Below, piece by piece: positions 1 through 6,554 of a stretch of 7,022 nucleotides of DNA. Positions within the stretch are counted from its first letter, which is position 1, and every line of letters starts with the position of its first letter. The stretch lies in NCBI GenBank assembly GCA_944331725.1, contig CALVJE010000059.1, positions 1-7,022 of the forward strand. Reading direction: 5' to 3'. Made by a program: the position numbers and the translations under genes. Origin of the DNA: an uncultured Bacilli bacterium (GTDB lineage Bacteria; Bacillota_I; Bacilli_A; RF39; UBA660). The notes under the pieces were generated by a model, which made no database searches, had not been told where the DNA came from, and saw only the letters and a list, made by a program, of their open reading frames with translations.

Positions 1-29
1 TACACTATTGGTCGTACTTTTATATCCAT
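1..29 (-). CDS. Possible start of a gene running off the left edge
   Basis: On the minus strand an ATG at 29-27 opens a frame that stays open for nine codons to the window edge (reads MDIKVRPIV). An AAAGGG sequence lies 3-4 nt upstream, a short but usable ribosome binding site. The ATG is 26 nt after the stop of the 56-1201 gene and on the same strand, so the two could share a transcript. The nine residues are too few to identify a family. If the upstream gene is a DGR target, an accessory gene, template repeat or reverse transcriptase would be expected on this side, but nothing visible proves it. Confidence 0.3.
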
Positions 30-55
30 TTTCCCTTTATTTTTCAACACTTTTA

Positions 56-1201
56 CTAAAACTGTCCGTTACTCAGGGATAACACATAAGGATTTGAGGA
101 TGTTCCATCTCCAAATGTGAATCCGTTATCAGTAGTCACATTGATAACTGGACGCACGGCGTAGATGCTACCTACACGGTTGCTACCCAGACCCTCAAAC
201 TCACGCCAAACAATAGCACGGCCATAATTGAAATCGGACGGCGACATACTCCAGTAATACATATCAGAGGAACTTGGATTTAAATAACTATTCCCTACAA
301 CACCAAATGTTTCTCCTCCTAATACTAACTCATCTGCTGTTATTAATCCCGCTTTTAATCGGTATGAACCTCCATAACTTTCTGTTGTACTTGGACATTT
401 TAAACTTGGTGTTACATTTTCTTGCATTTCTAATCCCATTAGTTTTCCATATACTGGAGCTAATCTATCGAAACTTGCAAAGACATTTCCTCCTACTGCT
501 GTTTCTTCTCTATAACCACTACTATCACTACAGAATCTTCCTTCTGTTACTTTGCTATCATATGCTGTATTTCCTAATGCATTCTTATACCACGTATCTA
601 CTTCTTTCTTTATAAAACTATTCACGCCATTATCATAAGTATAACCTGCATATTTTGGATCATTATACTCTAAATTATATGGTACTTGTCCTACAGCATA
701 AGAATGTGCTAAATCACTATTATCTGGATTTACACTTGTTCCATTGTAGATAAGTCTTAAACTTCCATCTCCATTTACTCGCACTATCTTCCAGTACATT
801 TTATCTCCTCGTGATGCTAGTTTTACTCTGTTACTTTCACTACAACTACTATTATATTCTTGACAAGATTCTAAACTTTGGAAATATCTACTACCATAGT
901 TATATACATAATAGTCGTTTTGATATTCCCCAAACTGTACATTGTTATTATCTATATTTCCTCTAAAATAATAACTAACCCCATCTTCATCTTCCATACT
1001 ATATAATCCATTTGTTACTTGGCTTTCATCTGTTGAATATTGAGGTTGTCCCTCCTCAGATATTCCTGATATATACGTTCCATTGCTTGCATAGTTAAAC
1101 ATATTTGTAGTCTCTTCTTGTAATTCATTATTTGCAAGGATTGTTTCTATTGTCTCAGGTACATACTTATCCCCTGCTTTTCCATACACATTTATATGCA
1201 T
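56..1201 (-). CDS. N-terminally truncated surface/pilin-like protein with a C-terminal ligand-binding-type domain (probable DGR target)
   Basis: The frame is intact for 381 residues but looks like the C-terminal part of a longer secreted protein. There is no signal peptide or membrane segment at the present N-terminus, no ribosome binding site before the ATG at 1201, and upstream DNA is antisense to a transposase with an in-frame stop at 1228-1226. Visible parts: a GLYSMEDEDGVSYYFRGN block (about residues 65-82), a MYWKIVRVNGDGSLRLIYNGT block (about 135-155), four cysteines, and a C-terminal YYWSMSP...AVRPVINV block (about 315-355). This arrangement recurs in surface and prepilin-like proteins of gut Firmicutes. 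The last block resembles the C-type-lectin-like end of DGR target proteins. The last ~200 bp differ in GC and codon use from the rest. Function is inferred as an exported binding or adhesion protein. As it stands the gene is probably silent or non-exported, unless the junction at 1201 is an assembly error. Confidence 0.65.
   Translation of the reverse strand: MHINVYGKAGDKYVPETIETILANNELQEETTNMFNYASNGTYISGISEEGQPQYSTDESQVTNGLYSMEDEDGVSYYFRGNIDNNNVQFGEYQNDYYVYNYGSRYFQSLESCQEYNSSCSESNRVKLASRGDKMYWKIVRVNGDGSLRLIYNGTSVNPDNSDLAHSYAVGQVPYNLEYNDPKYAGYTYDNGVNSFIKKEVDTWYKNALGNTAYDSKVTEGRFCSDSSGYREETAVGGNVFASFDRLAPVYGKLMGLEMQENVTPSLKCPSTTESYGGSYRLKAGLITADELVLGGETFGVVGNSYLNPSSSDMYYWSMSPSDFNYGRAIVWREFEGLGSNRVGSIYAVRPVINVTTDNGFTFGDGTSSNPYVLSLSNGQF
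59..256 (-). other. Putative DGR variable region at the 3' end of the surface gene
   Basis: A hand count gives about 49% G+C for 121-240, against 37% for 301-360 and clearly less in the rest of the window. Read on the minus strand from the Tyr-Trp codons at 256-251, most codons end in C or T while their first two bases vary widely: GAT, TTC, AAT, TAT, GGC, CGT, GCT, ATT, GTT, AGC, AAC, ATC, GCC. That is the pattern left when AAC or AAT codons of a template are randomised only at adenines. All four arginines here are CGT, while the ten arginines elsewhere in the gene are AGA or CGA. The invariant-looking AVRPVINV end and the position next to the stop fit known DGR targets. No template copy occurs in this window, so the call rests on composition and protein context. 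The exact limits are uncertain. Confidence 0.55.
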
Positions 1202-1500
1202 TACAAAGAAAAGATTATATACTATTTAAAGAAATGATAGACAAAGAATATAGTGGAATTTCTACATATATGCAGACTTCACTTAATACTTTAAAAGAAT
1301 TTAGCCCATATATAAAAAATACAATGGAACAGCCATATAGTAATGGTGTTATGGAAAGAAATAATAATACTTGTAAATTGATAAAACGTATTGGTTTTGG
1401 ATATAGAAATTTTGAGAATTTCAAAGCTAGAATTTTAATTATTACTAATCTTTTTAGACCTGCAAAAAAGAATGCTGAAAATTTACTCAGCACCCTTTAA
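1201..1500 (+). pseudogene. ISL3-family transposase, C-terminal fragment
   Basis: About 99 codons of an ISL3-type DDE transposase survive, from LQRKDYILFKEM to a TAA stop at 1498-1500. Recognisable pieces are YMQTSLNTLKEFSPYIKNT, the YSNGVMERNNNTCKLIKR stretch and GFGYRNFENFKARILI. In this family the segment after the NG carries the last catalytic glutamate of the DDE triad, usually followed by Gly; the Glu is present here and followed by Arg. Full-length members exceed 400 residues, so about three quarters is missing, including both catalytic aspartates. The open frame continues upstream to 1132 only because it passes antisense through the surface gene; that part is not transposase. It cannot encode an active enzyme. 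Confidence 0.8.
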
Positions 1501-1512
1501 TGTCGAAGAACC
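1501..1512 (+). repeat. Probable right terminal inverted repeat of the ISL3 element
   Basis: TGTCGAAGAACC follows immediately after the transposase stop. Its reverse complement, GGTTCTTCGACA, resembles the GGNTCTTNG(T/A)CA-type ends of ISL3-family elements. The partner left repeat is not in the window. Confidence 0.55.
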
Positions 1513-1577
1513 AGAATATTTTATTATCCTGCTCTTATATCATAGTGAAAGAAAGTAATTTTATTACTTAAATTAGG

Positions 1578-1602
1578 GTTAAATGACCCCCCTCCATTTA
1601 AC
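1578..1602. repeat. Perfect 8-bp inverted repeat with a C-rich/G-rich loop
   Basis: GTTAAATG (1578-1585) and CATTTAAC (1595-1602) are perfect complements around a 9-nt loop, ACCCCCCTC. Read on the minus strand the loop is GAGGGGGGT, a striking G run in AT-rich DNA. No start codon with an open frame follows on either strand, so it is not an obvious ribosome binding site. It lies between the IS remnant and the infB terminator. Function unknown. Confidence 0.45.
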
Positions 1603-1656
1603 TATTTGTAAACAAGTCATCTTCATATTTTTACCTTCTTTCTTACTCTAACTATA

Positions 1657-1686
1657 AAAAGTATAACAAAAGAATACTATACTTTT
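1657..1686 (-). terminator. Intrinsic terminator of the rimP-nusA-rnpM-infB operon
   Basis: AAAAGTATA (1657-1665) and TATACTTTT (1678-1686) form a perfect 9-bp stem with a 12-nt loop. In the minus transcript the second arm runs into TTTTTATAG. It sits 16 nt after the infB stop. The stem is almost all A-U, so it is weak by GC content but suits this genome; it could also work in the plus direction. Confidence 0.6.
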
Positions 1687-1702
1687 CAAGTCTATTTTAA
1701 AA

Positions 1703-3826
1703 TTATCTTTCTATTTCTATAAGTTCATATACTTCAATAGTATCTCCCTCTTTATAATCTTGGAAATTTTCTAAAGTAAGTCCACAATCGTGATCTTTAG
1801 ACATTTCTTTAACAGTATCTTTTTCGTGTTGTAATGATTTAATAGAACCATTATAGATAACTATACCATCTCTAACTACTCTAGCTTTATCATTATTCTT
1901 AATAATACCACTAGTTACGTGACAACCTGCAATCATACCTACTTTAGAGAATTTAAATAATTGACGAACTTCAACTGTTCCTGTAACTTTCTCTTCATAT
2001 ATAGGCTCAAGCATACCTTTCATTGCTTTTTCCATATCTTCAACTACTTTATAAATAATATCATAAAGTCTTATTTCTACATTATATTCTTTGGCAATGT
2101 CAACTACTTTATTACTTCCTCTAACATTAAAACCAATAATAATTGCATTTGAAGCTTGTGCTAAAACTACATCACTTTCTGTAATACCACCAACAGCACC
2201 TCTAATAACATTTATTTTAACACCTTCAACATCAATCTTTTCTAAAGATGATTTAACAGCTTCTAAACTACCATTAGTATCTGTTTTTAATACTACATTT
2301 ATTTCTTTTAATCCTTCATTAATCTGTCCAAATAACTCTTCTAAACTCATACCAGTTCTATTAGTATCAACTTCTCTTTCTCTTAAAGCTCTATCACTAG
2401 CGATTTGTTTAGCTTGTTTTTCAGTCTCAAAAGCCATAAACTTATCTCCTGCACTAGGTACTAAAGATAGTCCTGTAACTTCAACTGGCATAGAAGGAGG
2501 TGCACTTGTTATATCTTCTCCTAAATCATTTTTTAGAGTTCTTACTTTACCAAAAGCTGTACCAACAACAATAGGATCTCCAAGTCTTAAAGTACCATTT
2601 TGGATTAATAAAGTTGCTACTGCTCCTACGTGTTTATCCATCTTACTTTCAAGTACTGCTCCTGTTGCATATCTATTTGGATTAGCTTTTAATTCTTCCA
2701 TCTCTGCTACTAATAAAATATTTTCAAGTAAAGCATCTACTCCTTCACCTGTTTTAGCAGAAATCCTATTAACAAGTGTATCTCCTCCCCATTCTTCTGG
2801 AGTAAGTCCTGATTCTACAAGTCCTGTCATAACTCTTTCTATATCAGCATCAGGTTTATCAATTTTATTAATACATACAATAATAGGAACTTTAGCAGCT
2901 TTAGCGTGGTCTATTGCTTCTTTAGTTTGTGGCATAACTCCATCATCTGCTGCTACTATAATAATAACTATATCAGTAACACTAGCACCTCTAGCTCTCA
3001 TTTCTGTAAAAGCAGCGTGTCCTGGTGTATCAATAAAAGTTATTTTCTTACCATTACATTCTACTTGATAGGCACCAATTTCTTGAGTAATACCACCTGC
3101 TTCTTTACTTACTACATTACTTTTTCTAATAGTATCAAGAAGGGTAGTCTTACCGTGATCAACGTGTCCCATAATAGTAACAACTGGAGGACGTTCTACT
3201 AAATCTTCTTCTTTATCTTTTATTTCATAATTCTCAAAATTAGAAATATCTGTCTCTTCTTCTTTTTTTACTGTTTTATTATAATCTATTGCAAGTAATT
3301 CTACATTATCAAAACTAAGTGTATTGTTAGCAGTAGCCATAATACCAAGTCCCATTAATTTCATAATTATTTGACTACTTGGAACCCCTAAAGCATCTGC
3401 TAAATCATTAACAGTCATATTATTTCTATAAACTAAAACATCATCATCCAACTCTTGTTCATTACTCTGTAACTTTTCTTTATGTTTATAAATATTCTTT
3501 CTTTCTTCTTTAAAATCATTTTTCTTAACTGTTTGTTTATTATTCTTTACTTTACTTTTACTTAAACTCTCTTCTTTAGCATTAGCAAACTTATTATCAT
3601 AAGCAATTTCTTCAGCTTTCTCATCAAGACTAAAATCATTCTCTAATTCTTCATTACTATCCTCTACATAATCTTCATCATCTTGAATAGAATTATCAAG
3701 TAAAATAATTTCATCATCACTAAGAATTCTATCTAAATCACTAGCATCCATAGCAAGACGTTCCATATGTTTAACAATATCTTCAATTGATTTATTTACA
3801 TCCTCTGCATACTCTCTTATTGTCAT
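1703..3826 (-). CDS. infB: Translation initiation factor IF-2
   Basis: This GTPase brings fMet-tRNA to the 30S subunit and promotes 50S joining. The 707-residue protein is full length for a compact bacterial IF-2. An IF2-N-like helical module (about 1-48) is followed by a charged acidic/lysine-rich linker (about 49-128) and a second IF2-N module (about 131-185). The G domain carries G1 GHVDHGKT (about 220-227), the GGITQEIGAY switch I (about 244-253), G3 DTPGH (about 266-270), G4 NKID (about 320-323) and G5 SAK (about 356-358). Domain II, domain III (about 500-590) and the C-terminal fMet-tRNA-binding domain IV follow, ending in DTIEVYELIEIER. The ATG at 3826 has an AGAGGTGAT ribosome binding site a few nt upstream and lies 17 nt after rnpM. 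It is the last operon gene; rbfA and truB, often next in Firmicutes, do not follow. Confidence 0.97.
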   Translation of the reverse strand: MTIREYAEDVNKSIEDIVKHMERLAMDASDLDRILSDDEIILLDNSIQDDEDYVEDSNEELENDFSLDEKAEEIAYDNKFANAKEESLSKSKVKNNKQTVKKNDFKEERKNIYKHKEKLQSNEQELDDDVLVYRNNMTVNDLADALGVPSSQIIMKLMGLGIMATANNTLSFDNVELLAIDYNKTVKKEEETDISNFENYEIKDKEEDLVERPPVVTIMGHVDHGKTTLLDTIRKSNVVSKEAGGITQEIGAYQVECNGKKITFIDTPGHAAFTEMRARGASVTDIVIIIVAADDGVMPQTKEAIDHAKAAKVPIIVCINKIDKPDADIERVMTGLVESGLTPEEWGGDTLVNRISAKTGEGVDALLENILLVAEMEELKANPNRYATGAVLESKMDKHVGAVATLLIQNGTLRLGDPIVVGTAFGKVRTLKNDLGEDITSAPPSMPVEVTGLSLVPSAGDKFMAFETEKQAKQIASDRALREREVDTNRTGMSLEELFGQINEGLKEINVVLKTDTNGSLEAVKSSLEKIDVEGVKINVIRGAVGGITESDVVLAQASNAIIIGFNVRGSNKVVDIAKEYNVEIRLYDIIYKVVEDMEKAMKGMLEPIYEEKVTGTVEVRQLFKFSKVGMIAGCHVTSGIIKNNDKARVVRDGIVIYNGSIKSLQHEKDTVKEMSKDHDCGLTLENFQDYKEGDTIEVYELIEIER

Positions 3827-3843
3827 AACATCACCTCTTTCTT

Positions 3844-4107
3844 TTAATTTTCTAATACTTTTCTTATTTCATCATATACCTCATTACTAATATTACATTC
3901 AAGTTTTTTCTCTAAGCTCTTTTTCTTAATCGCTTCTTCCAAAACTTTAATATCTTTTTTAATATATGCACCTCTACCGTTCATTTTTCCAGTTAAATCA
4001 ACTTTTACATTTAAGTCTTTATCTCTAACTATTCTTAGCATTTCTCTTTTATCTAATTTTTCACCTGTAACAACACAAGTTCTAAGAGGAATTTTTCTTT
4101 TTTTCAT
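3844..4107 (-). CDS. rnpM: RnpM/YlxR family RNA-binding protein (RNase P modulator)
   Basis: An 87-residue basic protein of the YlxR family (DUF448). The signature PLRTCVVTGEKLDKREMLRIVR (about residues 7-28) and the GRGAYI motif (about 44-49) are both present, and the length is typical. Family members bind RNA; in Gram-positive bacteria the protein has been described as a modulator of RNase P. That role is known for the family and inferred here. It lies between nusA and infB, the conserved position. Its AGGAGGT ribosome binding site overlaps the nusA stop (TAG at 4119-4117), with the ATG at 4107, so translation is probably coupled to nusA. Confidence 0.93.
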   Translation of the reverse strand: MKKRKIPLRTCVVTGEKLDKREMLRIVRDKDLNVKVDLTGKMNGRGAYIKKDIKVLEEAIKKKSLEKKLECNISNEVYDEIRKVLEN

Positions 4108-4116
4108 AATTACCTC

Positions 4117-5331
4117 CTATTCTTCATTTTTTATACTAATACCTAATTCTTTAGCTTGTTCACTAGTCTTAATATCTATTTTATATTTAGTAAGCTTAGT
4201 AGCAAGACGAGAGTTAAGTCCCTTCTTACCTATAGCAAGTGAGAAGTTATCACCATCAGCGATTACTAAAGCTTCTTTTTTCTTAGGATCTGTAACAAGT
4301 ACTGTTAAATCTTTAGCAGGAGAAAGAGCATTAGCGATGAATACTGCAGGATCACTATCATATTTTACAATATCTATTTTCTCACCATTAAGTTCTGTAA
4401 TAATATTTCCAATACGACTTCCTTTTTCTCCAATACAAGCGCCAATAGGATCTACTTTAGGGTTTTCAGAGTATACTGCAACTTTACTTCTAACACCAGC
4501 TTCTCTAGCAACACCATAAAGCATAACAGTTCCATCAGCTAACTCTGGTATTTCACTTTCAAATAATCTTTTAACAAAACCAAAATGTCTTCTACTAAGA
4601 AGTACAAGTAAACTTCTACCGTTATTATCTACTTTAGTAACATATACTTTAATCTGACTTCCCATCTTTATCTGTTCACCAGGTATAATATCTTTTTTAG
4701 GTAAAATACCATTAGTACGTCCTAAATCAATAAAATAGTTATCAGTATCTTCTAGAGCAACAGTACCTACTAATAATTCATCTTGTTTATCACCAAATTC
4801 ATCAGTAATACTACTTCTTTCAGCCTCTCTAATCTTTTGTATAACAACTTGTTTAGCAGTACTTGCAGCAACTCTACCAAAGTCTTTAGGAGTAACTTCA
4901 GTATCAATAGTATCTCCAACATTTACTGTTTTATCTATCTTTCTAGCATCACTAAGTTTAATTTCAATTCCTGGATTAAAGAAACTAACCTTTTCTTCTT
5001 CCTCTTTTTCTTTATCTTTCTCACTATCTTTAAATTCTTTTTCAGTTATTTCTGTATCTAAGTCATCATCTTCTGCATAACGCTCAAATAAAGCATCTTC
5101 ATATTCTTCTTTAGTCATCTTATCATCAGGTACTACTGTTAAGTATGAGAATACTTTAATATCACCTGTCTCTTCATTAATTAAGACTTTAACATTATTA
5201 TTTTTACTTTTAGCATTTTTCTTATATGCACTAGTTAAAGCATTTCTCATCGCTTCATAAATAATCTCTTTATCAATATGTTTTTCTTTTACAACCAAGT
5301 CTACCGCTTTTAAAAACTCTTTTCCATTCAT
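4117..5331 (-). CDS. nusA: Transcription termination/antitermination factor NusA
   Basis: NusA binds RNA polymerase and nascent RNA and controls pausing, termination and antitermination. The chosen ATG at 5331 gives 404 residues beginning MNGKEFLKAV, which aligns with the usual NusA N-terminus. It has an AAGGGAG ribosome binding site 9 nt upstream, and the rimP stop (TAA, 5335-5333) ends 1 nt before it. The frame stays open upstream to 5400, but those codons lie inside rimP and read as hydrophobic nonsense. Domains: polymerase-binding N-terminal domain (about 1-175, with TPKDFGR...AKQVV), S1 (about 184-248), KH1 with GEKG (about 301-304), and KH2 with GKKG (about 368-371), ending KIDIKTSEQAKELGI. 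There is no proteobacterial-type acidic C-terminal repeat. Unusual is an inserted, highly charged stretch at about 66-118, which makes the protein some 30 residues longer than B. subtilis NusA. Confidence 0.96.
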   Translation of the reverse strand: MNGKEFLKAVDLVVKEKHIDKEIIYEAMRNALTSAYKKNAKSKNNNVKVLINEETGDIKVFSYLTVVPDDKMTKEEYEDALFERYAEDDDLDTEITEKEFKDSEKDKEKEEEEKVSFFNPGIEIKLSDARKIDKTVNVGDTIDTEVTPKDFGRVAASTAKQVVIQKIREAERSSITDEFGDKQDELLVGTVALEDTDNYFIDLGRTNGILPKKDIIPGEQIKMGSQIKVYVTKVDNNGRSLLVLLSRRHFGFVKRLFESEIPELADGTVMLYGVAREAGVRSKVAVYSENPKVDPIGACIGEKGSRIGNIITELNGEKIDIVKYDSDPAVFIANALSPAKDLTVLVTDPKKKEALVIADGDNFSLAIGKKGLNSRLATKLTKYKIDIKTSEQAKELGISIKNEE

Positions 5332-5332
5332 C

Positions 5333-5581
5333 TTACACATCTCCCTTCTCTTTAGAATGTATATCAAGTACATCCACATCATCACATAAATTATTATCAT
5401 CCATAACAGGATTAATTAACTTAGTCGCTTCAGTTATCCTATTAACATCAATAACATTATCACTATCAAGTTCAATATTTAATGTTTTAACCCCTTCTTC
5501 ATTACTATAATAGACATCACTAACAAATAATTCTAATGATTCAACAACCGGGTCAATTAATTTTTTAACTTTATCTTTCAT
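5333..5581 (-). CDS. rimP: Ribosome maturation factor RimP, N-terminal domain only
   Basis: RimP assists 30S subunit assembly. This 82-residue protein matches the N-terminal alpha/beta domain: a start like VKKLIDPVVESLELFVSDV, then the beta strand TLNIELDSDN and the VDVNRITEATKLINPVMDD helix. It ends at VDVLDIHSKEKGDV, where the usual LEVSSPG motif and linker would begin; the C-terminal SH3-like domain is absent (normal length about 150). No room remains for that domain, because nusA starts 1 nt after the stop, and the upstream nusA frame does not encode it either. This looks like a stable short gene rather than a frameshift. The start ATG at 5581 has an AAGGAGGT ribosome binding site 3 nt upstream. 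It is first in the operon, behind a consensus promoter. Identity is supported by position and N-domain sequence. Confidence 0.85.
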   Translation of the reverse strand: MKDKVKKLIDPVVESLELFVSDVYYSNEEGVKTLNIELDSDNVIDVNRITEATKLINPVMDDNNLCDDVDVLDIHSKEKGDV

Positions 5582-5599
5582 ACTACCTCCTTACAAACT

Positions 5600-5632
5600 A
5601 AAGAGTGAAGTTTTTTAATAACTCCACTCCTT
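5600..5632 (-). promoter_or_regulatory. Leader hairpin of the rimP operon mRNA
   Basis: Between the promoter and rimP, arms 5632-5620 and 5612-5600 (minus-strand order) form a 13-bp stem around a 7-nt loop. Two pairs are G-U in the minus transcript and would be A-C mismatches in a plus transcript, so the structure is built for the rimP direction. It begins within a few nt of the predicted transcript 5' end and is followed by UUUAGUUUG, then the AAGGAGGT site. It could act as a 5' stabilising stem, a weak attenuator, or a protein-binding site. Confidence 0.5.
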
Positions 5633-5644
5633 TCTTCTTGATTA

Positions 5645-5673
5645 ATTATACAGTATATTTTATATTTTGTCAA
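5645..5673 (-). promoter_or_regulatory. Consensus sigma-A promoter of the rimP-nusA-rnpM-infB operon
   Basis: On the minus strand TTGACA (5673-5668) and TATAAT (5650-5645) are separated by exactly 17 bp: both hexamers and the spacing match the housekeeping consensus. Transcription would start near 5638, giving a leader of roughly 57 nt before the rimP ATG. Confidence 0.85.
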
Positions 5674-5727
5674 AAAAGTTAAATAAAATTCTCAAATATA
5701 TGATATTATTAATAGTAGGTGATTTGA

Positions 5728-6492
5728 ATGAAGGAAAAAATAACTATAAAAAATGAAATGACTATTGAAAGAGAAATAGAAGATAATAATAATAATAAAA
5801 ATAATATAAATTATAAAAAAAGAATATTAGAAATACTAAAAGGAATTATTACAGTTATTATATTTTTAAGTAGTGGATATCTCCAAATAATACCAATTTT
5901 ATTATTTAATATAGATGTAGAAAATTATACAGTTTCAGATCTAGCGATAGTTAATACAGTTACTGATATTATTTTATTGATTATATTAATAGCTTTATAT
6001 CATAAAGAATTAATAACTGAATTTAAGAAATTCAAAAAGAATTACAAGACAGATTTAGATACAGGATTAAAGTATTGGGTAGTTGGTCTTATAGTTATGT
6101 GTGTATCTAATATTATTATAGGATTAATTACTCCACTTAATACATCAAGTAATGAGGAAGCAGTACAAGGACTAATAACAGCGACACCTTATTTAATGTT
6201 ATTAACTGCTGGTATAATTGCACCAATAACAGAAGAATTAACCTTTAGAAAAAGTATATCAAAGATATTTAAGAATAAATGGGTATATGCAATAGCTTCT
6301 GGTTTAATATTTGGTTTCCTACACGTTATGGGAAGTAGTAATCCTCTTGAATATTTATATATCATTCCATATGGTAGTTTAGGTTTCTTCTTTGCTTTAA
6401 CTTGTTTTGAAACAAAAAATATTTACCCATCTATATGTATGCACGCTATACATAACAGTGCATTAGTACTTTTATCAATATTTACATTTTAA
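5728..6492 (+). CDS. CPBP family intramembrane glutamic endopeptidase
   Basis: A 254-residue multi-pass membrane protein of the CPBP (Abi/CAAX-protease-related) family. The three family motifs are intact: EExxxR as EELTFR (about 169-174), FxxxH as FGFLH (about 195-199) and HxxxN as HAIHN (about 239-243). These residues form the membrane-embedded active site. Hydrophobic segments are at about 34-60, 72-92, 114-134, 151-168, 186-200, 208-226 and 234-252. The first ~30 residues are hydrophilic and rich in Asn, Lys and Glu, likely a cytoplasmic tail. The ATG at 5728 has an AGGTGAT ribosome binding site. It is divergent from rimP and followed by its own terminator, so it is probably a single-gene unit. 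A TATGAT lies at 5699-5704, but no convincing -35 was found. Members have roles in prenyl-protein processing, bacteriocin self-immunity or anti-sigma-factor cleavage; no neighbour indicates which applies here. Confidence 0.9.
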   Translation: MKEKITIKNEMTIEREIEDNNNNKNNINYKKRILEILKGIITVIIFLSSGYLQIIPILLFNIDVENYTVSDLAIVNTVTDIILLIILIALYHKELITEFKKFKKNYKTDLDTGLKYWVVGLIVMCVSNIIIGLITPLNTSSNEEAVQGLITATPYLMLLTAGIIAPITEELTFRKSISKIFKNKWVYAIASGLIFGFLHVMGSSNPLEYLYIIPYGSLGFFFALTCFETKNIYPSICMHAIHNSALVLLSIFTF

Positions 6493-6495
6493 AAG

Positions 6496-6530
6496 AAAAA
6501 TACTAGTTAGTAATCTAATTAGTATTTTTT
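6496..6530 (+). terminator. Intrinsic terminator of the CPBP gene
   Basis: A 15-bp stem (6496-6510 with 6515-6529, one G-U pair) closes on a TAAT loop, starts 3 nt after the stop codon and ends in a run of six Ts. It is a strong terminator shape despite being AT-rich. Confidence 0.85.
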
Positions 6531-6554
6531 ATATTTATTGTAGTTCTAACACAT

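Larger units (their letters stand above)
1201..1512 (+). mobile_element. 3' remnant of an ISL3-family insertion sequence
   Basis: The remnant comprises the transposase C-terminus and the right end of the element. The left boundary is taken at 1200/1201, where transposase similarity stops and the reversed surface gene begins. The right boundary is taken at the end of the terminal-repeat-like sequence directly after the transposase stop. The 5' part and left terminus are absent, so no target duplication can be verified; the 8 bp after the right end are AGAATATT, the length expected for ISL3 duplications. Confidence 0.7.

Noticed and set aside
1132..1200. Upstream extension of the transposase frame
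   Set aside because: These codons are the reverse strand of the surface gene and show no transposase similarity; the frame is open there by chance.
1215..1493. Minus-strand frame of 92 codons with hydrophobic content
   Set aside because: It is the antisense of the transposase fragment and has no ribosome binding site.
1553..1569. Small hairpin AAGTAA/TTACTT
   Set aside because: A 6-bp AT-rich stem with no T-run is expected by chance in this composition.
2091..3068. Long plus-strand open frame of 325 codons opposite infB
   Set aside because: It is entirely antisense to the conserved G domain and domains II-III of IF-2, has no plausible ribosome binding site and encodes a Ser/Thr/Ile/Leu-rich product typical of an antisense shadow.
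5332..5400. N-terminal extension of NusA to the ATG at 5400
   Set aside because: The extra residues overlap rimP in another frame and do not resemble any NusA N-terminus; the ATG at 5331 has an AAGGGAG site and the conserved start.
5582..5727. Riboswitch or T-box in the rimP leader
   Set aside because: The leader is only about 57 nt, with a single hairpin and none of the conserved T-box or riboswitch core sequences.
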